Below, piece after piece: positions 22,682 to 29,984 of a stretch of DNA of 39,989 bases. The position numbers and the translations under genes were made by a program. Origin of the DNA: an uncultured Gemmiger sp. (GTDB lineage: Bacteria; Bacillota; Clostridia; Oscillospirales; Ruminococcaceae); the NCBI GenBank assembly GCA_944388165.1, contig CALXHS010000041.1, positions 1 to 39,989 on the forward strand, read 5' to 3'. The notes beneath the pieces are model-generated. The model searched no databases. It had not been told where the DNA came from and saw only the letters and a list, made by a program, of their open reading frames with translations. The first letter of the stretch is position 1; each line of letters opens with the position of its first letter.

Positions 22682-23519
22682 AGGGACTGTATCCTCCTTC
22701 GTTGGGGTCATCAATCAAATCCATCAGTGTTTGCACGCTGACTTCGTTGTAATCAAACCACGAAATCGAGCAGTATTCGTTTTGATAATCCGGGCATACC
22801 GGGCGGTTCAGTCTGCCGCGCTTGAGTTCCTGCGCGTGGGACAGCCCTTGGCAGGCATAGTACAAGTGCGCCCCCAGCTGCTGCACCGACCGGGCTAGGT
22901 CTTTGGTAATGTACTTGTTAAGGTAGCTTACTGCACGGTCTTTATCCCGCAGCGGTTCCGCTACCACATAGCCAAACTTCTTTGCGTAGGCTGGCCAGTT
23001 ATACACCGTCTCGCCGTTCAGCAGCTTATCCCGCAGAGCAACCGGCAGCCGCTCACTTGCCTTGAATGGCCGCAGCGCATCACCTGGCAGCCCTGCAAAC
23101 AGGCCGTGCAGGTGCCAACCGCCCTTCTTGTGCTGTTCCGGCACAAGAAGGTACCGCAGCGGGGCACCGGTCGTCTTTCGCAGGTCCCGCAGCCACTGTG
23201 TAAATTTCTTGCCGAACGCTTCCAGGTCGTTCCGATCGTAGTCGTCCGGGCGAAGTGTGAAGGTAATGAAATACTCCCAACTGTTACAAAAGCCGTATTC
23301 CGATACCTTGCTTCGGGCGCGGCAGATGTTGTTATCCAGCTTGGAGAGGTTCACGCTGTTCTTCTTCACATATGGCCGTTCAATGCCAGCATTGGCAACA
23401 CAAGACATCAGGGTCAGCTTGTATCGGCTTGTGCCGTACTGCTTAAGTGTAGCAAGGTTTTGGGTGTAGGCGTGTCCCATCAAATATGGGCGTTTCTCAA
23501 GCATGGAAGTGGTCAACAT
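22659..23519 (-). CDS. rep: HUH-type rolling-circle replication initiator
   Basis: A 286-residue protein. Three HUH endonuclease motifs appear in order: motif 1 FITFTLRP (residues 84-91), motif 2 His-x-His at 136-138 in GGWHLHGLFAG, and motif 3 SYLNKYITKD with Tyr199 and Tyr203 around Lys202, the YxxK(Y) catalytic tyrosine region. Such proteins nick a double-strand origin and start rolling-circle replication of small plasmids and ssDNA phages. The C-terminal region ends with SWFDYNEVSVQTLMDLIDD. ATG at 23519 has AAAGGAG upstream. It is transcribed with int, whose start lies within its last 23 bases. Whether it acts for replication or as a relaxase cannot be told. Confidence 0.82.
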   Translation of the reverse strand: MLTTSMLEKRPYLMGHAYTQNLATLKQYGTSRYKLTLMSCVANAGIERPYVKKNSVNLSKLDNNICRARSKVSEYGFCNSWEYFITFTLRPDDYDRNDLEAFGKKFTQWLRDLRKTTGAPLRYLLVPEQHKKGGWHLHGLFAGLPGDALRPFKASERLPVALRDKLLNGETVYNWPAYAKKFGYVVAEPLRDKDRAVSYLNKYITKDLARSVQQLGAHLYYACQGLSHAQELKRGRLNRPVCPDYQNEYCSISWFDYNEVSVQTLMDLIDDPNEGGYSPYDFTRRI

Positions 23520-23850
23520 TGTTAAACTCCTTTCCCGATTTATGATATTCTGTCAAGTCCTCCCCTCCCGCCGCTGCGCGGCGGTTCGGGTGGCGGCGCT
23601 AGCCGCGCCGCGAGCAACGGAAGGAAGATGCAAAAGGCAAACGGCAGGCCAGGCGAAGTTGGGCGCGGTGCGCCGCCAATAGAATCACGTGCGAACTTTG
23701 AGAAGGCTCGTCCCTGCCGCGCTCGCCCCAAACTGAGCGGTGAGGCAAAGCTGCTGCGGCTCGCTTGCCGCCAACCTGGGGGCCTCCGGCCCCCAGCCCC
23801 CCGGCCCGCTCGTGTAAACTTTATGTGTACGTCTCTTTTTATCGTTTACA
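23520..23850. other. GC-rich palindromic leader of rep; candidate replication origin
   Basis: This stretch has no supported gene. It holds several strong palindromes: CCGCCGC/GCGGCGG around TGC (about 23569-23585), GCGGC-GCTA-GCCGC (about 23593-23606) and CTGGGGGCC/GGCCCCCAG around TCC (23776-23796). Rolling-circle double- and single-strand origins are hairpins near rep, so one may be the nick site; no nick sequence is recognised. Confidence 0.4.
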
Positions 23851-23853
23851 ATT

Positions 23854-23962
23854 AAAGTATACCGTACATTTTTCCCGTGGTCAACACAAAATTTTGACAA
23901 ATACACGAAACAAGGATTTTTCCCGGATAATATTTACAAAGTATATCGTACAGGTGTATAAT
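23854..23962. promoter_or_regulatory. Divergent rep and regulator promoters with matched operator repeats
   Basis: Minus-strand promoter for rep-int: TTGACC (23884-23879), 17 bases, TATACT (23861-23856). Plus-strand promoter for the HTH gene: TTTACA (23933-23938), 18 bases, TATAAT (23957-23962). The 15-mer AAAGTATAYCGTACA overlies the rep -10 (23854-23868) and fills the HTH spacer (23938-23952), 84 bases apart. This is the expected layout for one repressor controlling both promoters. Confidence 0.7.
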
Positions 23963-23992
23963 ACTTACAATTTCAAAGGAGGATGCGCTGCT

Positions 23993-24460
23993 ATGGAAGA
24001 ACTGAAGGACAATCCGTTCGCCCCCTACGAGAAGCAAATCACCGTAGCCGACCGGAAGAAAATCATTGCGCCGATGCTCGTCGAGCTGCGCGAAGCCCAT
24101 CACCTCAGCCAGCGTGCGGTCGCTGAACTGCTGGAGGTATCGCCGCAAACTTACAACGGCTGGGAGAAGTGCCGCAATGAACCTCCCATCGAACACCTGG
24201 TGCGCTTGTCGTTCCTGTATGGCATCAGCCTGGATACACTGTGCGGGCGCAATTTGTTCGTGATTCCCACCAAAGACAACATGAACAGCGAACTGGACAA
24301 GATGCGCCAGCAAATCAACGAGCTGCAGAAAAAGTTGGATATGGAGGACTGTCCCCCGGAACAGCGTCAGCAGATGCAGGCTCTGTTGGATTCGCTTCGC
24401 ATAGTTGTGCGGACTGCACAGGATGTCAATGCACAGCGTTCCGAAGTGGTCGCCCCATAA
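23993..24460 (+). CDS. XRE-type HTH regulator of the integrative element
   Basis: A 155-residue protein. Residues 24-85 are a lambda-repressor-like HTH (MLVELREAHHLSQRAVAELL, then VSPQTYNGWEKCRNEPPIEH). Residues 97-118 form a short coiled coil (ELDKMRQQINELQKKLD), likely for dimerisation, followed by a helical tail. AAAGGAGG precedes the ATG. It diverges from rep-int and probably represses both itself and rep-int through the two 15-bp repeats, setting the quiescent state or copy number. There is no visible protease or RecA-cleavage domain, so induction would need another signal. Confidence 0.85.
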   Translation: MEELKDNPFAPYEKQITVADRKKIIAPMLVELREAHHLSQRAVAELLEVSPQTYNGWEKCRNEPPIEHLVRLSFLYGISLDTLCGRNLFVIPTKDNMNSELDKMRQQINELQKKLDMEDCPPEQRQQMQALLDSLRIVVRTAQDVNAQRSEVVAP

Positions 24461-24462
24461 CA

Positions 24463-24499
24463 AAAGCCCCCACGGTTCACATCTCCCGTGGGGGCTTTG
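24463..24499 (+). terminator. Terminator of the element regulator
   Basis: Arms AAAGCCCCCACGG and CCGTGGGGGCTTT directly after the HTH stop; T-rich on both strands. Confidence 0.85.
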
Positions 24500-24667
24500 C
24501 CATGTCACGCGGCGAGCGGGCGCGGCCAGGGGCGGGGCAAAGCCCCGTGCCCGCTGGCCGTGCCGTCGCTCCGCCGTTTGCGCCAAATCTCTGTTTCGTG
24601 TACATCTGTGTAAAGTGTACTCATTTGCAATCAGGGGATACCATTCGAACCAAACCGAGCTCAATTC
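24500..24667. other. Non-coding right end of the element
   Basis: Contains a large imperfect hairpin (about 24510-24580) with core GGGGC-AAA-GCCCC and flanks GCGGCGAGCGGGC against GCCGTCGCTCCGCC, then an AT-richer stretch up to the right repeat. It may hold integrase arm sites or a single-strand origin; no gene is seen. Confidence 0.35.
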
Positions 24668-24715
24668 CTTTTAATCAGAGGGTCCAGGATTCGAGTTCCT
24701 GCGGGCGCACCAAAA
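24668..24715 (+). repeat. attR: right 48-bp direct repeat, original tRNA-Lys 3' half
   Basis: Identical to 21687-21734. It is a tRNA 3' half without a promoter or 5' half, directly followed by the original tRNA terminator. Confidence 0.95.
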
Positions 24716-24742
24716 CCTCACACTTCGGTGTGAGGTTTTTTG
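24712..24742 (+). terminator. Original tRNA-Lys terminator, displaced by the insertion
   Basis: AAAACCTCACAC-TTCG-GTGTGAGG followed by TTTTTT. A stable UUCG tetraloop terminator that would have ended the tRNA-Lys transcript before the element inserted. Confidence 0.85.
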
Positions 24743-24855
24743 TTTTCCCGCAGCTTTCATGCAGACAGCCCGGTGCTGGACAGTTTCGCCTTTTATATTA
24801 GCATAGCTTATTTATACATAATAACTTATAATTTTATTTTATTGATAAACTGCGG

Positions 24856-24915
24856 TATAATCGGAGCAGACCAAAGGAACCGCAAAACACCAAATACCGG
24901 CGGTGCAGCCTTTGG
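24856..24915 (+). promoter_or_regulatory. Putative promoter and leader hairpin of the flavoprotein gene
   Basis: TATAAT at 24856-24861 lies in an AT-rich region with only a weak -35 (TTTATT at 24833). The leader carries CCAAAGG (24871-24877) pairing with CCTTTGG (24909-24915). No known riboswitch is recognised. Confidence 0.4.
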
Positions 24916-24983
24916 CGCAGGCGATTTCTCCCCCTGTTCCCCCTTCTTCTTACTTATCTATAGCAGAAAGGACGCTGTTTATC

Positions 24984-25877
24984 ATGTACGACGTTATCAT
25001 TATCGGAGCCGGTCCGGCCGGCATCAGCGCGGGTATTTACGCAGTCAGCCGCGGTTTGCGCACTCTGGTGCTGGAAAAAGGCCAGGTAGGCGGCATTATC
25101 GGCAAGGTTTCCACCGTCACCCACTACACTGCTCTTGAAACGCAGGAGACCGGGACCACCTTTGCCGCCCGCATGAAGGAACAGGCCCTTGCGGCCGGGG
25201 TAGAAATCGCCTACGCCGACGTCACCGGCACGACCCTGACCGGGGATGTCAAAACCGTCGCCACCGATAAGGGCAGCTACGAAACCCGGCGGATCATTCT
25301 GGCAAACGGCAGCACGCCCCGGAAGCTGGGCATTCCCGGCGAGGCCGAACTGGCCGGGAAGGGTATGGGGATGAACGCTGCCCGGGACGGGGCCGCCTAT
25401 GCAGGCAAGCATGTTTATGTAGTGGGCGGCGCTGACGGCGCGGTGAAGGAAGCTCTGTATCTGGCCACACTGGCCGAACAGGTGACCATCATCCATTTTG
25501 AGGATCAGCTGGGCTGCATCCCGGAATTTCGCCGCAAAGTAGCCGCCGGAAACATCCACCTGCGCCTGGGTTCCCGGCTTCAGGCGGTGCATGGCCAGGA
25601 TCAGGTGGAGCAGCTGGACATTGTGAATGTGCATGACGGCAGTGTGGAAACCGTAGAAGACCCCGGCTGCGGCATCTTTGTATACGCCGGGCTGGTTCCC
25701 AACACCGCGCTGTACACCGAACTGACGCTGGAAGACGATTACATTCCCACCAACGAGAAAATGGAGACCGCCATCCCCGGCGTTTATGCGGCCGGTGATA
25801 TCCGTGTCAAACAGGTGCGTCAGGTAGCCACCGCCGTATCGGATGGTGCCATCGCTGCCATCAATGCGGCCATGTAA
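24984..25877 (+). CDS. Thioredoxin reductase-like FAD/NAD(P) oxidoreductase lacking CxxC
   Basis: A 297-residue flavoprotein. FAD motif GAGPAG (residues 8-13), NAD(P)-site GGADGAVKEA (148-157), and AAGDIRVKQVRQVATAVSDG near the C-terminus give the TrxB fold and order. At the place of the redox-active CxxC (normally YCATCDG) it reads GMNAARDG (129-136), so thioredoxin cannot be reduced by the usual disulfide relay. It may resemble TrxR-like ferredoxin/flavodoxin-NADP reductases or act on an unknown partner. AGAAAGGA precedes the ATG. Monocistronic, next to the mobile element but outside it. Confidence 0.82.
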   Translation: MYDVIIIGAGPAGISAGIYAVSRGLRTLVLEKGQVGGIIGKVSTVTHYTALETQETGTTFAARMKEQALAAGVEIAYADVTGTTLTGDVKTVATDKGSYETRRIILANGSTPRKLGIPGEAELAGKGMGMNAARDGAAYAGKHVYVVGGADGAVKEALYLATLAEQVTIIHFEDQLGCIPEFRRKVAAGNIHLRLGSRLQAVHGQDQVEQLDIVNVHDGSVETVEDPGCGIFVYAGLVPNTALYTELTLEDDYIPTNEKMETAIPGVYAAGDIRVKQVRQVATAVSDGAIAAINAAM

Positions 25878-25893
25878 GGCTGTTTGAATAGAG

Positions 25894-25947
25894 AAAATCC
25901 CCGGAAGCAGGGCATATCCGTCAGCCCTGATTCCGGGGATTTTTTTA
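25894..25947. terminator. Bidirectional terminator after the flavoprotein gene
   Basis: Arms AAAATCCCCGGAA and TTCCGGGGATTTT, with inner AGGGC/GCCCT, followed by T-rich DNA; it lies between convergent genes. Confidence 0.85.
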
Positions 25948-25959
25948 TTCTGTATCAGT

Positions 25960-27816
25960 TCATACCAATTCCAGGCAGGGGGGCCAGTGTTCCAAAGGCC
26001 CCAGACAGGGCGAATGCGTGCGCTTTTCCCCTGCCAGGTCGGTGTCCAGGGTCAAGGGACTGCCATCCCGGTCCTCATAGGCCTGTTCCGACTGGAAGGC
26101 CCTGCCCAGCACCTCGGTAGTGACCATGGTCCCCTGCTGGCCGTCCAGAAGGGCTTCCAGGTCGTTCTCCAGCCGGTAGCGCCCGTTTTCTTCCGCAACA
26201 GTCAGAACGGCCTGCTCATCGTTCAGGATGCGGCTGCCGCGCTCCTCGGCCCAGGGTTTGGCTCCGTTGAGATACAGATTATCCCGCACTGTCACCGGCA
26301 TGGAGCGCCCTACATCGGCGGCAGGGGTATCGTCCCCGGTCGTTCGGGTCGGCCATTCGGCCGGGCAATGGTCATAGGCCGCTGTGCCGTGGACACCGCA
26401 GTGTCGGCTGGTTTTTTGCGTGCCCACAAACACATTGTTGATAAACCGGTCATCCCCGCCGTAAACCAGCATCACGCCCCCCACTGCCGTATTGTGGGGC
26501 AGGTGGTAAAGGGTAAAGCGGTTGGTATCCGGCACGGCATACAGTTTGCCCGCAAAAAGGTTGTGGACAAAGGCCGTGCCCTGGGACATATCCAGCAGAC
26601 TGCGTGGAGAAAGAAGAAGGTTGTTTTCCACCAGGCAGGGGCCATGGCAGACCTCGATGAACAGATCTTCTTCCAGGTTATTTTCAAAAAACACATTATC
26701 CCGCACCCGGGCACCCTGGGCCTGCCAGTCCAGCCAGAGGCCCCTGTTGCAGTGGTGGATGGTATTGCGGGCGATCACCACATCAATGGCGGCATGGAGC
26801 TTGATCCCCGCCCTCCCGGCGTCGGAAAATTCTCCCCGGATGTTGCTGTGGTGGATATGGTTGCCGGTGATGGTGCAGTACGCCCCACCCATGCTGCCTA
26901 CGATTCCCGCCTGGCCGCAGTTATAGATCTCATTGCCGCGCAGGATATGACCGCCCACATGTTTCCGGTCCCACCCCTTCTGCAGGGTGGAAAAAACCAT
27001 CTCGGTATAGGTCTGGGTTCCGCCCTTGGAAGGGTCCTTGCTCCAGCAGTTATCTTTGGGGGCCCGCCGTTTTCCCAAGCTGACACCGCTGCACTTGGAA
27101 TCGTGGATGCGGCAGTTTTCGATGACCCAGCCCTTGCTCCAGTTGGGTCCCACGGCCCCCGGCTGGAAGGCGGTGGGCGGCGCCCACTGGGTAGCGGCAC
27201 AGCAGAATTCCAGACCGGACACCGTGATGTAGTTGATTCCTTCCTGTTCCGGGAAAAAGCAGAAGGGCCGCACGCTGATCTCGGTTCCCAGTTCGTTGGG
27301 GTCTGCCCCGCCGAAACGGGCATAAAACACGGTATGCCCAGAATGCACTACCGCAAACCATTCCCGGGCCTTGCCCGACCGCTGTTCCAGCAATGCTTCC
27401 AGAGAAGCGGCTTCGTCCAGTGCCTGCCCGGCGGCAAACACTTCGCCGGTGTGGTGCACCTGCCCCAGGCCGTCGAACCAATCCCCGTAGATCTTGTCGG
27501 CATAGGGGTTATAGCCCCCGAAAACGGCGTTGTCCGCCGTTGCCCGCCACACATCTTTCTGCCACAGGGTCCATCCCGTCAGCGGCTCAGCCCCGGTGAC
27601 CACAGGGCGGCAGCCCTCGGCGGCGCAGTAGCGGATACGGTGGGTGTCCGAACTGCCGCCCCGGGGCGGGCTCACCCATTCCCGGTATACGCCTTCCCCG
27701 ATGAGGACAGTATCCCCCGGCTGTGCCAGGGCCGCGGCTTCCCCAATGGTACGGAAGGGACTTTCGGCAGTGCCGATGCCCATGGGTCCGGCGTTTTGTT
27801 TCACGTAGTAAATCAT
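25960..27816 (-). CDS. Right-handed parallel beta-helix protein, putative carbohydrate-active enzyme
   Basis: A 618-residue protein without a signal peptide. The N-terminus (YYVKQNAGPMGIGTAESPFR, then LAQPGDTVLIGEGVYREWV) is the DUF1565-type opening of beta-helix polysaccharide enzymes. Residues about 200-480 contain repeated coil-like strands with Asn ladders (NCRIHDS, GNEIYNCGQAG, GNHIHHSNIRG, RNTIHHCNRG, DNVFFENN, ENNLLL, NNVFVG). This architecture occurs in polysaccharide lyases and in GH141-like hydrolases; the class cannot be fixed here. GAAAGGAG precedes the ATG. The divergent AraC regulator suggests sugar-induced expression; lack of a signal suggests action on imported oligosaccharides. 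Confidence 0.75.
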   Translation of the reverse strand: MIYYVKQNAGPMGIGTAESPFRTIGEAAALAQPGDTVLIGEGVYREWVSPPRGGSSDTHRIRYCAAEGCRPVVTGAEPLTGWTLWQKDVWRATADNAVFGGYNPYADKIYGDWFDGLGQVHHTGEVFAAGQALDEAASLEALLEQRSGKAREWFAVVHSGHTVFYARFGGADPNELGTEISVRPFCFFPEQEGINYITVSGLEFCCAATQWAPPTAFQPGAVGPNWSKGWVIENCRIHDSKCSGVSLGKRRAPKDNCWSKDPSKGGTQTYTEMVFSTLQKGWDRKHVGGHILRGNEIYNCGQAGIVGSMGGAYCTITGNHIHHSNIRGEFSDAGRAGIKLHAAIDVVIARNTIHHCNRGLWLDWQAQGARVRDNVFFENNLEEDLFIEVCHGPCLVENNLLLSPRSLLDMSQGTAFVHNLFAGKLYAVPDTNRFTLYHLPHNTAVGGVMLVYGGDDRFINNVFVGTQKTSRHCGVHGTAAYDHCPAEWPTRTTGDDTPAADVGRSMPVTVRDNLYLNGAKPWAEERGSRILNDEQAVLTVAEENGRYRLENDLEALLDGQQGTMVTTEVLGRAFQSEQAYEDRDGSPLTLDTDLAGEKRTHSPCLGPLEHWPPCLELV

Positions 27817-27924
27817 GGTGCATGCTCCTTTCCCGGCATGGTTCCTTTATGGTCAGCTTACCACAGAGAAGGCTGTTTTCCTATTTCCTATATTGCGGCT
27901 CTCCTGCACAATCTTGTCATTCTG

Positions 27925-27933
27925 TGATATAAT
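27925..27933 (+). promoter_or_regulatory. Extended -10 promoter of the AraC gene
   Basis: TGA-TATAAT at 27925-27933, about 64 bases before the AraC start; no good -35 is present. Confidence 0.55.
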
Positions 27934-27996
27934 GACCCCAGAATATGCGAAAGCGCGTCTGCAGGTCTTTCACTTTGGAAAAAGGAGCATTCCGGC

Positions 27997-28839
27997 ATGA
28001 GCAAAACAGGATTACAGAGCCTTTCCCCTGTATTTTACGGGTGGCACGATTCCGGTCTGACGCCCCACACCCACAGCGGGGAAAGCTACGGGCGCCGGGT
28101 GGTCCGGCACCACGAGATAGAGTATATTGTTTCTTCCCGCAGCGGGTACATCCTGACGGGAGGCATTCCTCTGCAGACCGTGCCGGGCTCGCTGTTTCTG
28201 CGCCATCCCGGTATGGAGGTGGAGGGTGTGGGGGTCTACCGTTCCCTGTTTGTGGAGTATGCTCCCGCCCCCGGGAAAGACCGTTCGGATATTCTGGACA
28301 GCCTGCCCCCTGTGCTCTTCCCCACCGGGGCAGACGAAAGCGTTCTGCGGGGGCTGGACTTGCCGGAAGTCCCTTCCCCCTGGGAACTGCTGGCCTGGAA
28401 AAGCCGGATGCTGGACCTGCTGGCCGGGATACTGCGCACCGTCCATGAGGGTCCCGTCCGCCAGGAAGTACTCCGGGAGAGCTCGGCCGTGCGCAGCGCC
28501 CTGGGATACATCGAAGCTCACTATCGGGAGGCCATCACCCTGCAGCAGCTGGCTGATGCCGCCGGGTACAGCAGTTTTTATTTCTGCAAGCTGTTCAAGC
28601 AGGTCACCCGGCTGACTCCTTTGCAGTATGTGGTGCGCTACCGGCTGGAACAGGCCAAAAAGCGGATGCTGGCCACCGACGAACCGCTGGAAGCCATCAT
28701 GCTGGAAACGGGGTTTCGCAATTACGGGTATTTCTGGCGGACCTTCAAGGCTGTATACGGAGACAGCCCGCAGAACTACCGGCAAAGCCGCGGATCGTGT
28801 TTTCCGCCCCCGTCACGCAAAAATGCCCCGCCGGGCTGA
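27997..28839 (+). CDS. AraC family transcriptional regulator
   Basis: A 280-residue protein. Residues 1-150 form an AraC-type cupin-like sensing domain (HTHSGESYGRRVVRHHEIEY and GYILTGGIPLQTVPGSLFLR). Residues about 165-265 form the double HTH: LQQLADAAGYSSFYFCKLFK, then TRLTPLQYVVRYRLEQAKKR, LETGFRNYGYFWRTFKAVYG and SPQNYR. AAAGGAG precedes the ATG. It diverges from the beta-helix gene and probably activates it in response to a sugar. Confidence 0.88.
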   Translation: MSKTGLQSLSPVFYGWHDSGLTPHTHSGESYGRRVVRHHEIEYIVSSRSGYILTGGIPLQTVPGSLFLRHPGMEVEGVGVYRSLFVEYAPAPGKDRSDILDSLPPVLFPTGADESVLRGLDLPEVPSPWELLAWKSRMLDLLAGILRTVHEGPVRQEVLRESSAVRSALGYIEAHYREAITLQQLADAAGYSSFYFCKLFKQVTRLTPLQYVVRYRLEQAKKRMLATDEPLEAIMLETGFRNYGYFWRTFKAVYGDSPQNYRQSRGSCFPPPSRKNAPPG

Positions 28840-28858
28840 GATGCCGGCGGGGCATTTT
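28820..28858. terminator. Bidirectional terminator overlapping the AraC 3' end
   Basis: Arms AAAATGCCCCGCCGG and CCGGCGGGGCATTTT (15 pairs) between the convergent AraC and membrane-protein genes. Confidence 0.85.
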
Positions 28859-28863
28859 GTCTT

Positions 28864-29880
28864 TTACTGATAGTCCGCATTGAGGAACATGGCCTTGATG
28901 GCCACCACCTCGTCGTATTCTTCCTGATCCACCTGCACGTTGGCGTTCAGGGCTTTCAGGTCCTGTTTGACCACATCCAGCGCCTGGTCTGCGGAAGCAG
29001 CCCTGCCGTCCAGCACCGCACGCTGCATCCGTTGGAGCACCACCGGGTGGGCATAGCGGGCGGGCAGCGGGAAAGCCGGGCGGGTGGCCAGATAGGCTTC
29101 CATCCCGGCCAGGGCCTGCTCCTGCTGGCGCAGGATGCCCTTGCGGTTGTTGCGGGCGGTGGGCAGTACGCTGAACCCGGCGAAGGTAAACACAGCGGCC
29201 AGTCCGAACAGGGCAAAGTACACGCCAAAGCCCCCCTGCCCCATGAGCACCGACCACAGGCCATATGCCATGGCAACGATGCCCAGAGCGGTGATGGCCA
29301 TGGCCACCCAGCGGTAACTGGGGCTGCTGCAGTCGTAGGCACGGCGGCGGCGGGCTGCCTGGCTGAGTGCGGTGCTCAGTTCCGGCTTTTCATTCAGGTA
29401 ATCCTCCGCCTGTTTCAGTTCTTCCAGCAGATGTTTGCCCTGAGGTGTCAGGGGCGGGCGGTTGCGCTCCGCTTCTTCCCGCTCGGCCCGGCGCTTGGCC
29501 AGGCGTTCCTCGGCGGCAGCGCTGACCCGTTTGATCTGGGGCTGTTCCCGGCCCAGCAGGGCCAGCAGCTGGTCCACATGCTCCTCATGCTTGAAGTTGC
29601 ATTGCTTCTGCCTGCCGTCGTCGTATTCCACCACCAGGTAAGCCATACTGGCAAAAACCCCCTTGCCGGTATAGCCGCCGCGGCTCATGGCCACGCGCTT
29701 GAAGGCCCGCCGCACCGCCGTGAAGGGAATGTAATACCGGCGGTCGATGAAAAAGCTGTTCAGATACAGCGCCTTGCGGCCCACACCGCAGGGTCCGATC
29801 TTGCGGCAGTGCTGTTTGTCCTGGACCAGTTCGGCGGCATCCAGGCGGGAAAAGCTCAAGGGTGCAGGTTTGAAGATCAT
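28864..29880 (-). CDS. Uncharacterised membrane protein with PH-like N-terminus
   Basis: A 338-residue protein I cannot assign to a named family. Residues 1-110 look like a small beta-rich, PH-like domain (LYLNSFFIDRRYYIPFTAVR, then YLVVEYDDGRQKQCNF). Residues 118-185 are charged and helical, probably coiled coil. Two membrane helices follow (about 190-213 and 217-236). The last 100 residues are again helical and cytoplasmic-type. ATG 29880 is preferred with GAGG nearby; an earlier start at 29919 would add an out-of-character N-terminus. Homologues in related gut bacteria are sometimes labelled ATPase without a visible ATP site; none is visible here either. Confidence 0.65.
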   Translation of the reverse strand: MIFKPAPLSFSRLDAAELVQDKQHCRKIGPCGVGRKALYLNSFFIDRRYYIPFTAVRRAFKRVAMSRGGYTGKGVFASMAYLVVEYDDGRQKQCNFKHEEHVDQLLALLGREQPQIKRVSAAAEERLAKRRAEREEAERNRPPLTPQGKHLLEELKQAEDYLNEKPELSTALSQAARRRRAYDCSSPSYRWVAMAITALGIVAMAYGLWSVLMGQGGFGVYFALFGLAAVFTFAGFSVLPTARNNRKGILRQQEQALAGMEAYLATRPAFPLPARYAHPVVLQRMQRAVLDGRAASADQALDVVKQDLKALNANVQVDQEEYDEVVAIKAMFLNADYQ

Positions 29881-29910
29881 AGGGTCAACCTCGTTTGTAT
29901 GGGATTTGTG

Positions 29911-29949
29911 CAAACGCAAAAGCCGGCCGCTGTTGCCAGACGGCCGGCT
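29911..29949 (-). terminator. Terminator of cstA
   Basis: Minus-strand arms AGCCGGCCG and CGGCCGGCT followed by TTTGCGTTT. Confidence 0.7.
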
Positions 29950-29984
29950 CCCGGTTTTTGCGCTGCCGGCTCAGGCGGGCAGGA

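Larger units (their letters stand above)
21687..24715. mobile_element. Three-gene integrative rolling-circle element in tRNA-Lys
   Basis: Bounded by 48-bp perfect direct repeats (21687-21734 and 24668-24715), so an excised circle would be 2,981 bp. Content: tyrosine recombinase, HUH replication protein (both minus strand, overlapping), GC-rich palindromic region, divergent HTH regulator, and a terminator before the right repeat. There are no recognisable structural phage, conjugation, relaxase-partner, toxin or resistance genes. The original tRNA terminator lies just outside the right repeat. The boundaries are seen directly; mobility is inferred from integrase plus att repeats plus replication gene. 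It could be a self-replicating integrative plasmid, a phage or ICE satellite, or a defective remnant. Confidence 0.88.

Noticed and set aside
23540..23855. Short frames in the GC-rich leader of rep
   Set aside because: Pro/Arg-rich translations without ribosome binding sites; the DNA is better explained by palindromes.
21687..24715. Prophage or conjugative element
   Set aside because: No capsid, tail, terminase, type IV secretion or mobilisation accessory gene fits in the 3 kb.
24862..24983. Known riboswitch in the flavoprotein leader
   Set aside because: Only a simple 7-bp stem is seen; no conserved FMN or other aptamer motifs.
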